A stretch of DNA of 64,000 nucleotides from Gammaproteobacteria bacterium (GTDB lineage Bacteria; Pseudomonadota; Gammaproteobacteria; Pseudomonadales; Pseudohongiellaceae), in contig JAURWS010000015.1 in NCBI GenBank assembly GCA_030654835.1, positions 1 to 64,000 on the forward strand, given 5' to 3'. A program made the position numbers and the translations under genes. Positions 33,603-43,667 of this stretch are shown piece by piece. Each line of letters starts with the position of its first letter. Positions within the stretch are counted from its first letter, which is position 1. The notes beneath the pieces were generated by a model, which worked only from the letters and a program-made list of their open reading frames with translations, was not told the DNA's origin and searched no databases.

Positions 33603-35465
33603 TCAACCGCCTGTATTACCTGACCGCAGACGAGGTTTCAGTTGTTCAATCAATTGCTTCTTGAATTGCTTTTTCTTTGCATCGGCGAGAAGGCTCTCCA
33701 TCAGGTAGTGGAACTCGCTCGCGACCCCTTCAAGGGGCGTAATCTTTTCATTCTTCATCAGCAAGGTCAGCTGACTTCCCAGTGGCGTGCCGTAGCAGTG
33801 GCCAAGCATCGTGTAGGTGTTAGTTGTGGGGCTTGATGCCGTTAATTCAATGAGTTCCAGCAATAAATCTGTGTACTGGTCGCCATTTTCGCGCAATGGT
33901 TCCAGATCCTTGTCCAGGCCGTGTGCAACCTCTGGTTTATAGAGCAGCAATTCGATGGCCTTGAGTCCTGGACTGCGTGGTTCCTGCTTCTGGCGTGCCG
34001 CTGGTTGCCGCGCACTCGTGCCTCGTTTGGGGCCGGCGCTGCGCGGGCTGAAGTCACTCTCGGGCGGCATCGGATAGTCGTAGTCAGGGGGCGCTGAATC
34101 GACGGAGGGCTGCGGGGCTGGCGTACTTTTGTTGACCATGGCCTCGATGGAACGGCTTTCCACCCCTGCCAAGCTGGCGAGGCGATCGAGCATCAATTGC
34201 CGGTAGATACCATTGGGCAGCAGGCGCAGCAGTGGAATGGCCAGGCTGCTGAGCTTGGCCTTGCCTTCTATGCTCTCGGCATCCAGTCCTTCACGCAGGT
34301 GGTCGAAGAAAAAATCCGCGAGCGGCGTGGCATGGTCGATCAGGTTGTTGAACCTGTCTTTGCCGATTTTGCGCACCAGCGTGTCCGGGTCCTCGCCATC
34401 GGGGAGGAACAGAAAACGCACCTGTCTGCCATCTTCAAGGACGGGCAGCGCCGTCTGCAGGCCGCGCCATGCGGCGGTGCGGCCGGCGTTGTCGCCGTCG
34501 AAACAATAAACCACTTCCGATACCAGCCGGAACAGCCGGGTCAGATGCGTGGCATTGGTGGCGGTACCCAGCGTTGCCACGGCATAGTCGATGCCATGCT
34601 GGGCCAGCGCTACCACGTCCATGTAGCCTTCCACGATCACGAAACGCATCAGCTTTGGGTTGGCGCGGCGCGCCTCATAAAGGCCGTAGAGCTCATTGCC
34701 TTTGTGGTAGACGGGGGTTTCCGGCGAATTCAGGTACTTGGGCTTATCGTCGTTGAGCACCCTGCCGCCGAAGCCGATCACTCTTCCGCGGGTGTCGCGG
34801 ATCGGGAACATGATGCGGTCGCGGAAGCGGTCGTATTGGCCTTCCTTGCGGGGACCTTGCTGTGATGAAGCCTCTTCGGCGTTGTCTTGATCGCGCTTGA
34901 TCAGCAGGCCGGACTTGATCATGGACTCGATGGTGGATGCGTTGTTGCCCAGTGCCTTGAGCAGATTGTCCCAGCCGGGCGGCGCGAAGCCGATGCCGAA
35001 CTGTTTGGCGACCTCGCCGGTCAGTCCGCGTTTTTTCAGGTAATCGACAGCGCGGGTTTTGAGGGGATGTGCGCGCAGTTGCTTCTGGTAGAACTGGTTG
35101 GCGTCGTGCAGTACTGCGAGCAATTGCTTGTTTTCGCTCTGGCGTTTGTCTTCGCCCTTGCCTTCCTCGCGCGGCACTTCCAGGCCATAGTCTCCTGCCA
35201 GCGCCTCGACGGCCTGCGGGAAATCCATGCGTTCGTAGTCCATGACGAAGCCGAGCGCGTTGCCGCCCGCGCCGCAACCGAAGCAGTAATAGAACTGCTT
35301 GTCGGGCTCGACGCTGAAAGAAGGAGATTTTTCTGTGTGGAACGGGCAGAGCGCGGAGTAATTCTTGCCGGTTTTGCGCAGTTTGATGCGCTTGTCGATC
35401 ACATCGACAATGTCGACCCGGCTGAGCAGATCATCAATGAATGCTTGCGGAATCAGACCGGCCAT
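33603..35465 (-). CDS. dnaG: DNA primase DnaG
   Basis: 620 aa. Zinc-binding domain CPFHTEKSPSF...YYCFGCGAGG (41-67), the RNA-polymerase domain, TOPRIM with VIVEGYMDVVALAQHG and YCFDGDNAG, and a C-terminal DnaB-binding domain. A Pro/Ser/Gln-rich linker lies near 425-480. It synthesises RNA primers at the replication fork. Confidence 0.98.
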   Translation of the reverse strand: MAGLIPQAFIDDLLSRVDIVDVIDKRIKLRKTGKNYSALCPFHTEKSPSFSVEPDKQFYYCFGCGAGGNALGFVMDYERMDFPQAVEALAGDYGLEVPREEGKGEDKRQSENKQLLAVLHDANQFYQKQLRAHPLKTRAVDYLKKRGLTGEVAKQFGIGFAPPGWDNLLKALGNNASTIESMIKSGLLIKRDQDNAEEASSQQGPRKEGQYDRFRDRIMFPIRDTRGRVIGFGGRVLNDDKPKYLNSPETPVYHKGNELYGLYEARRANPKLMRFVIVEGYMDVVALAQHGIDYAVATLGTATNATHLTRLFRLVSEVVYCFDGDNAGRTAAWRGLQTALPVLEDGRQVRFLFLPDGEDPDTLVRKIGKDRFNNLIDHATPLADFFFDHLREGLDAESIEGKAKLSSLAIPLLRLLPNGIYRQLMLDRLASLAGVESRSIEAMVNKSTPAPQPSVDSAPPDYDYPMPPESDFSPRSAGPKRGTSARQPAARQKQEPRSPGLKAIELLLYKPEVAHGLDKDLEPLRENGDQYTDLLLELIELTASSPTTNTYTMLGHCYGTPLGSQLTLLMKNEKITPLEGVASEFHYLMESLLADAKKKQFKKQLIEQLKPRLRSGNTGG

Positions 35466-35530
35466 GCGTCACGATACCTGAGAGTGATGAATCGGGGGAC
35501 TTGCGGGGTCTATCGTCCTTGCGCTGCCAG

Positions 35531-35989
35531 CTAGCTGCCGGACAGTTGTTGCTTGATGATCTGGCTGACAGCGGCCATGTCGGCACGGCCGATCACCGCA
35601 GGGCGTACGGCCGCCATGACTTTGCCCATGTCCTGAATGCCAGTGGCTCCGGATTCTGCCAGCGCTTTGCTTATGATCGCTTTCAGGTCATCGGCAGACA
35701 GTGCCTGGGGCATGAATTCCTGCAATACACTGATTTCGGCAGTCTCGATGTCGGCGAGGTCCTGACGATTGCCGGCCTCGTACTGCCTCACCGATTCGCG
35801 GCGCTGCTTGATCATTTTGTCCAGAATGCCGGTGACGCGAGTGTCATCCGGATCGATGCGCTCGTCGACTTCGATCTTCTTGATTTCGGCCAATGCCAAA
35901 CGAATAGTCCCCAGGCGAACCTTGTCTTTGGCCCGCATGGCGTCTTTCATTGCTTCTGTGATCCGCTGTTTAAGCGCGCTTTCTGCCAT
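35531..35989 (-). CDS. GatB/YqeY domain protein
   Basis: 152 aa, full-length YqeY family: MAESALKQRITEAMKDAMRAKDKVRLGTIRLALAEIKK at the N-terminus, and the C-terminal tail-like GATGIQDMGKVMAAVRPAVIGRADM. It resembles the tRNA-binding tail of GatB but acts alone; its role is not well defined. The gene between rpsU and dnaG is the usual place in this group of bacteria. Confidence 0.93.
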   Translation of the reverse strand: MAESALKQRITEAMKDAMRAKDKVRLGTIRLALAEIKKIEVDERIDPDDTRVTGILDKMIKQRRESVRQYEAGNRQDLADIETAEISVLQEFMPQALSADDLKAIISKALAESGATGIQDMGKVMAAVRPAVIGRADMAAVSQIIKQQLSGS

Positions 35990-36060
35990 TTGCTGTCCAG
36001 TGAACTTGATGAGCCGAGGCCCGAAAGTCGGGCTGCTCTCAACAGACTGCGATTATGCGA

Positions 36061-36276
36061 TTAATAGAAGCGCTTGGTCTTCTTGTTTTCGCGTTGCAGT
36101 TTCTTCAGATGACGCTTCACCGCTGCTGCTGCTTTGCGCTTGCGTGCTGCTGTGGGCTTCTCGTAGAACTCTTTGCGGCGAACTTCTGCCAGCACTCCGG
36201 CTTTCTCACATGAACGCTTGAATCTGCGCAGGGCTACGTCAAACGGTTCATTTTCTTTCAGTTTTACCATCGGCAT
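36061..36276 (-). CDS. rpsU: 30S ribosomal protein S21
   Basis: 71 aa. [20 protein letters not shown] then [20 protein letters not shown] is the standard S21 sequence, with a very basic C-terminus. It sits on the 30S platform and helps translation initiation. First gene of the macromolecular-synthesis set, divergent from tsaD across a ~250-bp gap that should hold both promoters. Confidence 0.98.
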   Translation of the reverse strand: MPMVKLKENEPFDVALRRFKRSCEKAGVLAEVRRKEFYEKPTAARKRKAAAAVKRHLKKLQRENKKTKRFY

Positions 36277-36527
36277 AATGACTGGATACCTTCCAAAGTT
36301 GTTGCGCTAATTACTGTTTCCGGCCGCCCCCACAACGAGGGTTGCCCATTAAAATCAAAGGGGGCATATGTTAATGCGGCAATCAGGCAAATGCAAAGGA
36401 ATCATACGAGAGAAAGCGACATTGCCCGCAAGCCCTTGAGCGACGCGGACTTTGTGGCTTCTGGCTGGTTATTTTCGCTGCTGCTGGCATATGATAGCGG
36501 CCTTTTCGAGAAAGGGTTGTCAGGCTG

Positions 36528-37598
36528 ATGCGGGTTTTAGGTATAGAAACATCCTGCGATGAAACCGGTGTTGCTGTCTACGACAGTGAGCAGGGGCTCC
36601 TCGCAGACAGTCTCTACAGTCAGGTCGACATCCATGCGCGCTTCGGTGGTGTGGTGCCGGAACTCGCCTCCCGCGATCATATCCGCAAGACATTGCCCCT
36701 GATTATGGAGGTGCTGGAACGCTCAGGAACGGCATTGTCTGATCTGGATGGCATCGCCTATACCTCAGGGCCTGGGCTCATCGGGGCTCTGCTGGTAGGT
36801 GCGAGCGTTGGTCGCTCATTGGGCATGGCCCTGGATGTCCCGACGATCGGCGTGCATCACATGGAGGGCCACCTGCTCGCCCCGATGCTGGAAGAGTCGC
36901 CCCCAGCCTTCCCGTTCGTTGCCTTGCTGGTCTCCGGTGGACATACCCAGCTGGTGCGGGTCGATGGTATCGGCAGTTACACCCTGCTCGGAGAGTCGTT
37001 GGATGATGCCGCAGGCGAGGCATTCGACAAGGTCGGCAAGATGCTCGGCCTCGCCTATCCGGGCGGGCCACGAGTTGCAGCGCTGGCAGAGTCCGGTACT
37101 CCCGGGCGGTTTACCTTCCCGAGGCCGATGACCAACCGTCCCGGCCTTGAGTTCAGTTTCAGTGGTCTGAAGACCTTCGTGCGCAACACACTGGTGGAGG
37201 CACTCGCCAGCAGTGCCAATGGTGAGGTCGATCAACAAACCAAGGCGGACATCGCCTTCGCCTTCGAGGACGCCGTCGTTCAGACCTTTGTGATCAAGTG
37301 CCGCCGCGCACTGCAACAGACCGGGCTGAAGACCTTGATCATTGCCGGCGGAGTCAGCGCCAACCTGCGTCTGCGGGCCGGGCTGCAGGCGATGGTCGAG
37401 AAGGAGAAGAGCCAATTGTTCTATGCCAAGCCGCGTTTCTGCACCGACAATGGCGCCATGATTGCCTATGCGGGATGTCAGCGTCTGCTGGCTGGCGAGC
37501 GCGACGGACTGGAGCTGAACGTCAGGCCGCGCTGGCCGCTGGCGAGCCTTGCGCCCATCGGTACTTCCAACAACACCCCCAGCGGTTCTTCCCACTAA
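36528..37598 (+). CDS. tsaD: tRNA N6-threonylcarbamoyladenosine transferase TsaD
   Basis: 356 aa. [19 protein letters not shown] is the family start; the metal-binding [10 protein letters not shown] (H110, H114 region) and [11 protein letters not shown] follow, with the nucleotide site [12 protein letters not shown] and the final [10 protein letters not shown]. It transfers the threonylcarbamoyl group to A37 of ANN-reading tRNAs with TsaB/TsaE. The divergent rpsU upstream is the common arrangement. Confidence 0.98.
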   Translation: MRVLGIETSCDETGVAVYDSEQGLLADSLYSQVDIHARFGGVVPELASRDHIRKTLPLIMEVLERSGTALSDLDGIAYTSGPGLIGALLVGASVGRSLGMALDVPTIGVHHMEGHLLAPMLEESPPAFPFVALLVSGGHTQLVRVDGIGSYTLLGESLDDAAGEAFDKVGKMLGLAYPGGPRVAALAESGTPGRFTFPRPMTNRPGLEFSFSGLKTFVRNTLVEALASSANGEVDQQTKADIAFAFEDAVVQTFVIKCRRALQQTGLKTLIIAGGVSANLRLRAGLQAMVEKEKSQLFYAKPRFCTDNGAMIAYAGCQRLLAGERDGLELNVRPRWPLASLAPIGTSNNTPSGSSH

Positions 37599-37617
37599 CA
37601 GCAGGTCTCTTGCCAGC

Positions 37618-38007
37618 ATGGACATCGTCTACATTCACGACCTGCGGATCGAGACCATCATCGGCATCTATGACTGGGAGCGCGAACGTCGGCAAACCAT
37701 CAGTCTGGATATGGAGATGGGAACCGATATACGGCCCGCCGCTGCCAGCGACGACATCGCGCTCGCGCTGGATTATCACGCCGTCGCCATGCGTCTGATT
37801 GGCTTTATCGAGGGGAGTGAGTTTCTGCTCCTCGAAACCATGGCCGAGAGCGTGGCGGCCCTTGTGATGCGCGAGTTCTCCGTGCCCTGGCTGCGCCTGC
37901 GTATTGGCAAGCCCGGCGCCGTTGCCGGTGCCAGGGACGTCGGCGTCAGCATCGAAAGAGGCTCACGCAGCGCAGCGCAGCCTATCGTCAGCAGCGCTGC
38001 GGAGTAG
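37618..38007 (+). CDS. folB: dihydroneopterin aldolase FolB
   Basis: 129 aa from ATG 37618. MDIVYIHDLRIETIIGIYDWER, ALDYHAVAMRLIGFIE, the catalytic EFLLLETMAE and LRIGKPGAVAGARDVGV are all typical. It makes 6-hydroxymethyl-dihydropterin and glycolaldehyde for folate synthesis; the next gene, folK, uses the product. A few bases separate the two genes. Confidence 0.95.
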   Translation: MDIVYIHDLRIETIIGIYDWERERRQTISLDMEMGTDIRPAAASDDIALALDYHAVAMRLIGFIEGSEFLLLETMAESVAALVMREFSVPWLRLRIGKPGAVAGARDVGVSIERGSRSAAQPIVSSAAE

Positions 38008-38013
38008 CGCGCC

Positions 38014-38535
38014 ATGACACTCGTGGCTCTGAGTCTGGGCAGCAACAGCGATCCCGAACACTATCTCATTGCGGGACTGAATGCGCTGCAGGCGAAATTC
38101 GGTGCCTTGCAGATATCCTCTGTTTTCGAGAGCAAGCCGGTTGGGTTTACGGGTGCCAATTTTCTGAACCTGGCCGTCGTCATCGATACCATCGACACAC
38201 TGGAGGAGTTGGCGCGCTATCTGAAGCGGCTGGAGGATGAGCACGGCCGCATTCGCAGCGAACCGCGATTCAGTGGCCGCACGCTGGATATCGACATCCT
38301 GACCTATGGAGATCTCTGTGGAGTCCATGCCGGGATCGTATTGCCGAGGGAAGAGGTGATAGAGAACGCCCATGTGCTGTGTCCATTGGCGCAGCTATGC
38401 GGTGATTGGCTGCACGCCTCCAGCGGTCGCACCTACGCCCAGCTATGGGATGCCTATGACAAGTCCCGCCAGCCTTTGTGGCCGGTGAACTTCGAGTGGC
38501 GCGGGCGACAGATATCAGCGCGCATGACGCCCTGA
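38014..38535 (+). CDS. folK: 2-amino-4-hydroxy-6-hydroxymethyl-dihydropteridine diphosphokinase FolK
   Basis: 173 aa. LVALSLGSNSDPEHYL at the N-terminus, the FLNLAVVIDT strand, and the ATP/pterin site RTLDIDILTYGD, then LPREEVIENAHVLCPLAQL. It pyrophosphorylates the FolB product. The spacing of 6 bp to folB indicates one transcript. Confidence 0.96.
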   Translation: MTLVALSLGSNSDPEHYLIAGLNALQAKFGALQISSVFESKPVGFTGANFLNLAVVIDTIDTLEELARYLKRLEDEHGRIRSEPRFSGRTLDIDILTYGDLCGVHAGIVLPREEVIENAHVLCPLAQLCGDWLHASSGRTYAQLWDAYDKSRQPLWPVNFEWRGRQISARMTP

Positions 38536-38598
38536 CTCAGCGCCGTAATCGATTTCCCCGATTGATGCGGTGCATGGGAATGCCCTCATGGCGCTGAG
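38536..38598. repeat. 9-bp inverted repeat in the folK/antiporter convergent gap
   Basis: CTCAGCGCC (38536-38544) and GGCGCTGAG (38590-38598) flank the short convergent gap. It could act as a shared transcription barrier; there is no T run. Confidence 0.3.
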
Positions 38599-40142
38599 GT
38601 CGGCAGGATGTTCCGCCGCACATGTTCTGCCAACCCGAACCCTGCTTCCGACATCGTCAGATAGGTCTGGTCCGCACCAGCCGCCATGATCTGGCGCGCC
38701 TCGTCCTCGTGCATGCTGTGCGACACCACCAGTCCCTTGAAGCCACTCTTGCGCAGCTTGCGGGTAGCGATCTGTTTGGCCTCAGCCTCGTTGAGGCTGA
38801 GAATTACTGCCCGCACGGAGCCGTAATCTAGGCGGCTCCAGAACATCGGATCCTCGGCGTCGGCGAAGAAGATATGGTGACCGAGCTTGTGATGCTGCAG
38901 CACTCGCGCCGGGTCAGAATCCAGTGCCACCACCTTGCACTTGTCCTGCAGGTATTCGTATGCGGCGCTGCCGGTGCGCCCCATGCCCATGATGAGCACG
39001 TCGGCGTCGCCCAGCGACAGAGGCTGTTCGTCAGGATGGCGAATATCGCGCTCCAAGGGGAGCAGGTGCCGGGCCAGCCGCTCATAAAGCGGATGCGCGA
39101 AGCGATTCAAGGGGGCGGACACGACGAAGGAGAGAGCGACGGTCAGAGCCAGCGGCACAATCCAATCTGGCGAGGCGACGCTGGCGACAATGAGGCCGAA
39201 TTCGCTGTAATTGGTAAGACTCAGTCCGGACAGGAAGGCGCTGCGAGCCCGCAATTTGAACGCGACCAGCACCACGATGAAGAGCAGCGCCTTCAATGGC
39301 AGCAGCGCCGTCATGATCAGCGCGAAGATCCAGGCATCGGCATCGGGCAGACCACCGACGCCGATCTGCAGGAAGAAGCCCACCAGGAAAAATTCCTTGA
39401 TGCCCCACAAGGCCTTGGAGAGTTCTCCGGCGCGCTTGTGCCCCGCCAGCAGGGCGCCGAAGATCAGCGCCCCCAGCTCCGAACTCAGCCCGGCCTGCTC
39501 GAAACCGAAACCCCCGATCACCAGTGCCAGCAACAGGCCGAACAGAACCTGCAGGTCGTCACTGCCGCTGGCATCCATCAACTTGAACAGCAGGGGGCGC
39601 AGCAGGGGCAGGCCAAAGACCAGCAGTGCCCAGGCCGAGGGTGTGGTGCCGTTGGCGAAGCTCATCACCAGCATGGCCAGCAGATCCTGCAGGACCAGGA
39701 TGCCGATGGCGACACGGCCATGGAAGGCGCGCAGCTCGCGCTTGCCCTCCAGCACCTTGGCGGCCAGCACCGTGCTGGAGAATGACAAGGCCAGCGCCAG
39801 CATCAGGGCTTCGTACAAAGTGATATCCATGAACAGATAGAACGCTGGCGTCAGCAGGGCACTGGAGAGCACGAAATGCAGAGTGCCACCGCCAATCACT
39901 TCCGGCTTGATCAGGTTGCGCACGTTGAGCTTGAGGCCAACCGTGAAGAGCAGGAGCAGAACTCCGAGATGGGAGACATGACTCAGGACCTCGCCACTGC
40001 CTGATGGTAGCCCGAGCAGGGAAGATTGGGATGAAATCAGAAAACCGGCGGCGAGGTAACCGACCAGTGGTGGCAATCCGGTCAGGCGCACCAAAAAGCC
40101 AACGCTGAACGCAAATCCAATCCACACGGCCTCAAGCATCAA
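38586..40142 (-). CDS. Kef-type cation:proton antiporter with RCK domain
   Basis: 518 aa. About 11-12 membrane helices of the CPA2/NhaP-like Na_H_Exchanger type ([28 protein letters not shown] region with the family STVL motif) fill residues 1-365. A cytoplasmic RCK_N domain follows ([17 protein letters not shown], nucleotide site, ~385-510). It probably exports K+ or Na+ in exchange for H+ under NAD(H) or redox control. No ancillary KefF/KefG gene is beside it. Its start overlaps the end of cca by 11 bp. Confidence 0.88.
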   Translation of the reverse strand: MMLEAVWIGFAFSVGFLVRLTGLPPLVGYLAAGFLISSQSSLLGLPSGSGEVLSHVSHLGVLLLLFTVGLKLNVRNLIKPEVIGGGTLHFVLSSALLTPAFYLFMDITLYEALMLALALSFSSTVLAAKVLEGKRELRAFHGRVAIGILVLQDLLAMLVMSFANGTTPSAWALLVFGLPLLRPLLFKLMDASGSDDLQVLFGLLLALVIGGFGFEQAGLSSELGALIFGALLAGHKRAGELSKALWGIKEFFLVGFFLQIGVGGLPDADAWIFALIMTALLPLKALLFIVVLVAFKLRARSAFLSGLSLTNYSEFGLIVASVASPDWIVPLALTVALSFVVSAPLNRFAHPLYERLARHLLPLERDIRHPDEQPLSLGDADVLIMGMGRTGSAAYEYLQDKCKVVALDSDPARVLQHHKLGHHIFFADAEDPMFWSRLDYGSVRAVILSLNEAEAKQIATRKLRKSGFKGLVVSHSMHEDEARQIMAAGADQTYLTMSEAGFGLAEHVRRNILPTSAP

Positions 40143-41448
40143 GAGTCTCCTTGCTTTTCAATGCTGTGGCGATGGCGATGGCGATGGTGCGCTGCTGGCG
40201 GATCAAGTCCTGTGGAAGCGGGCCGTGCCCGCGATCGATTGACTCCTTATCTGATCGTGGGCGGGCCTTTATGCCCTCGGGTACGCTCCCACAGGTTTCC
40301 AGCAAGGCTTTGATGTCGACGCTCAGGGCCGCCTGCAGCGCGTGCCGCAGCCGTTCAGCCTGCGGATACGCCGTGTCTTCGAATCCGGTACGCCCGCGCG
40401 CATCGGCCTCGCAGACGAGCAGAAACTGCTGCATCTGCTCAGGCCTGCGGAAGGCATCCAGTGCTTCCAGCAGGCGCAATATGGTCGCTGGACGCAGTTC
40501 GGCGATGCGGTGGCAGTGGGTATGATATTCGCTCGCCAGCCGCGCTATGGCGGCGTATTTGTTGGGCACGCGCAGTCGTTCACACAGGCGTTTCAGTGGC
40601 GTCAGCCCGAGCTTCTCGTGGCCGTAGTGATGTGGCCAGTTGCCGGGCGGTGTGACGGCCTTGCCGAGATCGTGCACCAGTGTCGCGAAGCGCACGACAG
40701 GGTCTGAGGAAAGGCGTGTGGCCTGCTCCAGGCACATCATGACATGCACGCCGGTGTCGACCTCCGGGTGATAGTGCTCCGGTTGTGGCACGCCGAACAG
40801 GGCATCCACTTCGGGCAGGATCGCCGCGAGTGCGCCGCAGGCGCGCAGCGTGCGAAAGAATACCGCTGGGGAACGTTCCCGCAATGCCTTGTCCATCTCC
40901 TGCCAGACCCGTTCGGCCACCAGGTGGTCGAGTTCACCGCTGGCACTCATGCGCGTCATCAGCGCCAGTGTCTCATCGGCGACGCGGAATCCGAGGTGGG
41001 CGAAACGCGCGGCAAAGCGTGCTACCCGCAGCACGCGCAGGGGATCTTCACTGAAGGCGGGTGAGACATGCCGCAGGACGCGCTGTTCGAGGTCGGCCTG
41101 GCCGTGGTAGGGATCGATGAGGTTGTCGTGTTCGTCCTGGGCGATGGCGTTGATGGTGAGGTCGCGGCGCAGCAGGTCCTCCTCAAGCGTCACACTGGCG
41201 GAGGCATTGAAGGCGAAGCCTGTGTAGCCGGGCCCGGTCTTGCGTTCGGTGCGGGCGAGGGCGTATTCGGCTTTGGTCTGGGGATGGAGAAATACGGGAA
41301 AGTCGCGGCCTACCTGCTGATAACCCAGAGCCAGCATCTCGGCGACACTGCCCCCGACGACCACGTAGTCCCGGTCCGAGCCGGAGGCCGAATTTGAAAA
41401 CCCGAGCAGTCTGTCGCGTACGGCGCCCCCGACGAGGTAGGTTTTCAT
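40132..41448 (-). CDS. cca: multifunctional CCA tRNA nucleotidyltransferase
   Basis: 438 aa. [16 protein letters not shown], the [13 protein letters not shown] region, [10 protein letters not shown] with the catalytic DxD-type site, and the HD domain ([21 protein letters not shown]) show the gammaproteobacterial CCA-adding enzyme with phosphatase/phosphodiesterase HD domain. It adds or repairs tRNA 3' CCA. The last ~45 residues (from [10 protein letters not shown] on) are encoded across a pair of REP elements (40212-40291), so the C-terminus is extended compared with what the family needs. Confidence 0.95.
   Translation of the reverse strand: MKTYLVGGAVRDRLLGFSNSASGSDRDYVVVGGSVAEMLALGYQQVGRDFPVFLHPQTKAEYALARTERKTGPGYTGFAFNASASVTLEEDLLRRDLTINAIAQDEHDNLIDPYHGQADLEQRVLRHVSPAFSEDPLRVLRVARFAARFAHLGFRVADETLALMTRMSASGELDHLVAERVWQEMDKALRERSPAVFFRTLRACGALAAILPEVDALFGVPQPEHYHPEVDTGVHVMMCLEQATRLSSDPVVRFATLVHDLGKAVTPPGNWPHHYGHEKLGLTPLKRLCERLRVPNKYAAIARLASEYHTHCHRIAELRPATILRLLEALDAFRRPEQMQQFLLVCEADARGRTGFEDTAYPQAERLRHALQAALSVDIKALLETCGSVPEGIKARPRSDKESIDRGHGPLPQDLIRQQRTIAIAIATALKSKETLDA
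40212..40291. repeat. inverted REP pair inside cca
   Basis: GTGGAAGCGGGCCGTGCCCG-CGAT (40212-40235) faces a diverged inverted copy (40254-40291, ending GCTCCCAC). The pair lies in the 3' coding part of cca and is read through in frame. Confidence 0.75.
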
Positions 41449-41499
41449 GAGTTCGGGTGGGTTCCAGTGAAAGCTGATGGTGAGAGTGTAACGCCCGGC

Positions 41500-42315
41500 T
41501 CAGACGCTGAACAGTTGATGGTCCTCCAGACGCATCACGCTCAGTTCCCGCCCCCAGACACAGCCGGTGTCCATGGCGTAGACGAGGGGGTTGCCGGTTT
41601 GGCCCTCCAGGGCGGCCCAATGGCCGAAGAGGATGCGGGTGGCAGGGGTTAGCTTCTCGAATTTGTACCAGGGGTGGTAGCCTTCGGGGGCAGCAGTAAG
41701 CCCTTCTTTCACTTGCAGATTCAATGTGCCGCGTTCGTCGCAGAAACGCATGCGGGTCAGGTAGTTGGTGATGCAGCGCAGGCGCTCGTACCCGACCAGG
41801 CTGTTCTTCCAGCGCTTGGGAGTATCCCCGTACATGTTTTCGAAGAAATGCAGGAAATCGGTGCCGCGCAGGGTCAGTTCCACCTCTGCGGCCAGCTCCA
41901 GAGTCTTTTGCAATGACCATTGTGGTGCCACACCCGCATGCACCATGAGGAAATATTGCAGGCCCTCGTTGGTCTCGATGCAGTCATAGTGGGCGAGTGG
42001 TTTGCGACGCAGCCAGTCGCTCAGCTCCGCGCAATCGGGAGCATCCAACAGCTGCTGCAGGGTGTCTTTGGCGCGCGAGGGCGCGACGCCGTAATAGATG
42101 GCGAGGAAGTGCAGGTCGTGGTTGCCGAGCACGATGGTGGCGGCGCTGCCGAGGTCCCGCAGATAGCGCAGGGTATCCAGCGACTTCGGCCCCCGGTTGA
42201 TCAGGTCGCCGACGCACCACAGCCGGTCCTGGCCGGGCTTGAAGTCGATATTGGTGAGCAATTGCCGCAGGGGTTTGTAACACCCCTGAATGTCTCCGAT
42301 CACGTATGTCGACAT
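41500..42315 (-). CDS. apaH: symmetrical bis(5'-nucleosyl)-tetraphosphatase ApaH
   Basis: 271 aa. Metallophosphatase motifs GDIQGCY, GDLINRGPKSLD and LGNHDLHFLA are all present, with HAGVAPQWS and FGHWAALEGQT later. It hydrolyses Ap4A to two ADP and also removes NpnN RNA caps in known cases. apaG lies 19 bp upstream on the same strand. Confidence 0.97.
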   Translation of the reverse strand: MSTYVIGDIQGCYKPLRQLLTNIDFKPGQDRLWCVGDLINRGPKSLDTLRYLRDLGSAATIVLGNHDLHFLAIYYGVAPSRAKDTLQQLLDAPDCAELSDWLRRKPLAHYDCIETNEGLQYFLMVHAGVAPQWSLQKTLELAAEVELTLRGTDFLHFFENMYGDTPKRWKNSLVGYERLRCITNYLTRMRFCDERGTLNLQVKEGLTAAPEGYHPWYKFEKLTPATRILFGHWAALEGQTGNPLVYAMDTGCVWGRELSVMRLEDHQLFSV

Positions 42316-42334
42316 ATTGCCCGGCGGCCTTCCT

Positions 42335-42736
42335 TCAATGCACAGTCAGTGGTCGGGACAGGAGAAATGCCGGTATCGGAGCGGCAAATTTCTCGCCATC
42401 CTCGCTGACCATTTCGTAGCTGCCTTGCATGGTGCCGAAGCCGGTAGTCAGGACTGCACCGCTGGTGTAGTGGAAGACCTGTCCTGGCTCGATCATGGGC
42501 TGCTGGCCGATGACGCCACTGCCGCGCACTTCTTCGACCTTGTCGTTGTCGTCGGTAATTATCCAGTGGCGCGACAGCAGCTTGACGGGCTTCTCGCTCT
42601 TGTTCTCGATGCCGATGGTGTAGGCGAAAACATAACGGTTGTTGTCGGGGTCAGACTGTTCCTGCAGATATTGCGACTGCACAGAAATGTCGATGCCCTG
42701 GGGTGTGGCCAAATGCCTGAACTCATTATTCAACAT
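42335..42736 (-). CDS. apaG: ApaG protein
   Basis: 133 aa. ISVQSQYLQEQSDPDNNRYVFAY, RHWIITDDNDKVEEVRGSGVIGQQP and GSYEMVSEDGEKF fit the fibronectin-like ApaG fold. The function is poorly defined; it is almost always next to rsmA and apaH, as here. Its start overlaps the end of rsmA by 11 bp. Confidence 0.96.
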   Translation of the reverse strand: MLNNEFRHLATPQGIDISVQSQYLQEQSDPDNNRYVFAYTIGIENKSEKPVKLLSRHWIITDDNDKVEEVRGSGVIGQQPMIEPGQVFHYTSGAVLTTGFGTMQGSYEMVSEDGEKFAAPIPAFLLSRPLTVH

Positions 42737-43661
42737 AGGACTCCTCCTGTTCTGCTGCCTTCGACCCGGTACCGGCGGCCCTGGTGATACTGTCGCTTAT
42801 CCTGGCGTAATCCGCCAGTGACAGATTCTCAGGTCGCAAACCCAGATCGATTGACAGCTTGCTTAACTCTGCCTCTGATATGAGGGTGCGCAGGCTATTC
42901 TTCAAGGTCTTGCGGCGCTGAGTAAAAGCGACACGCACCACATCCTGCAGGCAGCGCACGTCGAGCACCTTTACGGGCAACTCACGGTGCGGGGTCAGGC
43001 GTACGATGGCAGAGCAGACCTTGGGCTGAGGAGTGAAGGCGCCGGGCGGCACATCAAACAGATGTTCGACCTCGCAGTAGTACTGCATCATCAGGCCGAG
43101 ACGGCCGAATTCTTCATCGCCGGGTTGCGCCGCCAGACGCTGTACGACTTCCAGCTGCAGCATGAAGGTCATGTCCTGAATCAGGTGGCTGTAGTTGAGC
43201 AGGTGGAACATGCACGGCGTGGAGATGTTGTAGGGCAGGTTGCCGACCACGCGCAGTGAGCGCGGCTTGTCGCCATTGGGGTCACAAAGGGTGCTGAAGT
43301 CGAACTTCAGCACGTCGCCCAGGTGCAATGCAAAGCGCGGGTCTTCCCCCAGCGTCTGCTGCAGATAGGCGGCGAGGTCGCGGTCCAGTTCGACGGCATC
43401 CAGCTTGCCGCAGTTGGCGAGCAGCTTGCGCGTGAGAGCGCCCTGGCCGGGGCCGATCTCGACCATGTGATCCGTCGGCTGCGGATGAATGGCGTTGATG
43501 ATGCGCTGGATGACATTCTGGTCGTGCAGGAAGTTTTGCCCGAAGCGCTTGCGGGCGCGATGTTCGAAACCGTCGTTCTGCAGCCCCTTCTTTGCTGAGG
43601 AATTACGCCCGCCATCACGAGAATCAGCGTCAACATTGCGCTTGCGCGGGAACTTGTTCAT
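42726..43661 (-). CDS. rsmA: 16S rRNA dimethyladenosine transferase RsmA (KsgA)
   Basis: 311 aa. After a basic N-terminal extension (~35 residues, rich in R/K/D) come RFGQNFLHD, the SAM site EIGPGQGALTRKL, and catalytic NLPYNIST. It dimethylates two adenines near the 3' end of 16S rRNA. The extension is longer than in E. coli KsgA; a start at a later Met is not available, so the extension is probably real. Confidence 0.96.
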   Translation of the reverse strand: MNKFPRKRNVDADSRDGGRNSSAKKGLQNDGFEHRARKRFGQNFLHDQNVIQRIINAIHPQPTDHMVEIGPGQGALTRKLLANCGKLDAVELDRDLAAYLQQTLGEDPRFALHLGDVLKFDFSTLCDPNGDKPRSLRVVGNLPYNISTPCMFHLLNYSHLIQDMTFMLQLEVVQRLAAQPGDEEFGRLGLMMQYYCEVEHLFDVPPGAFTPQPKVCSAIVRLTPHRELPVKVLDVRCLQDVVRVAFTQRRKTLKNSLRTLISEAELSKLSIDLGLRPENLSLADYARISDSITRAAGTGSKAAEQEESYVE

Positions 43662-43667
43662 GACTGG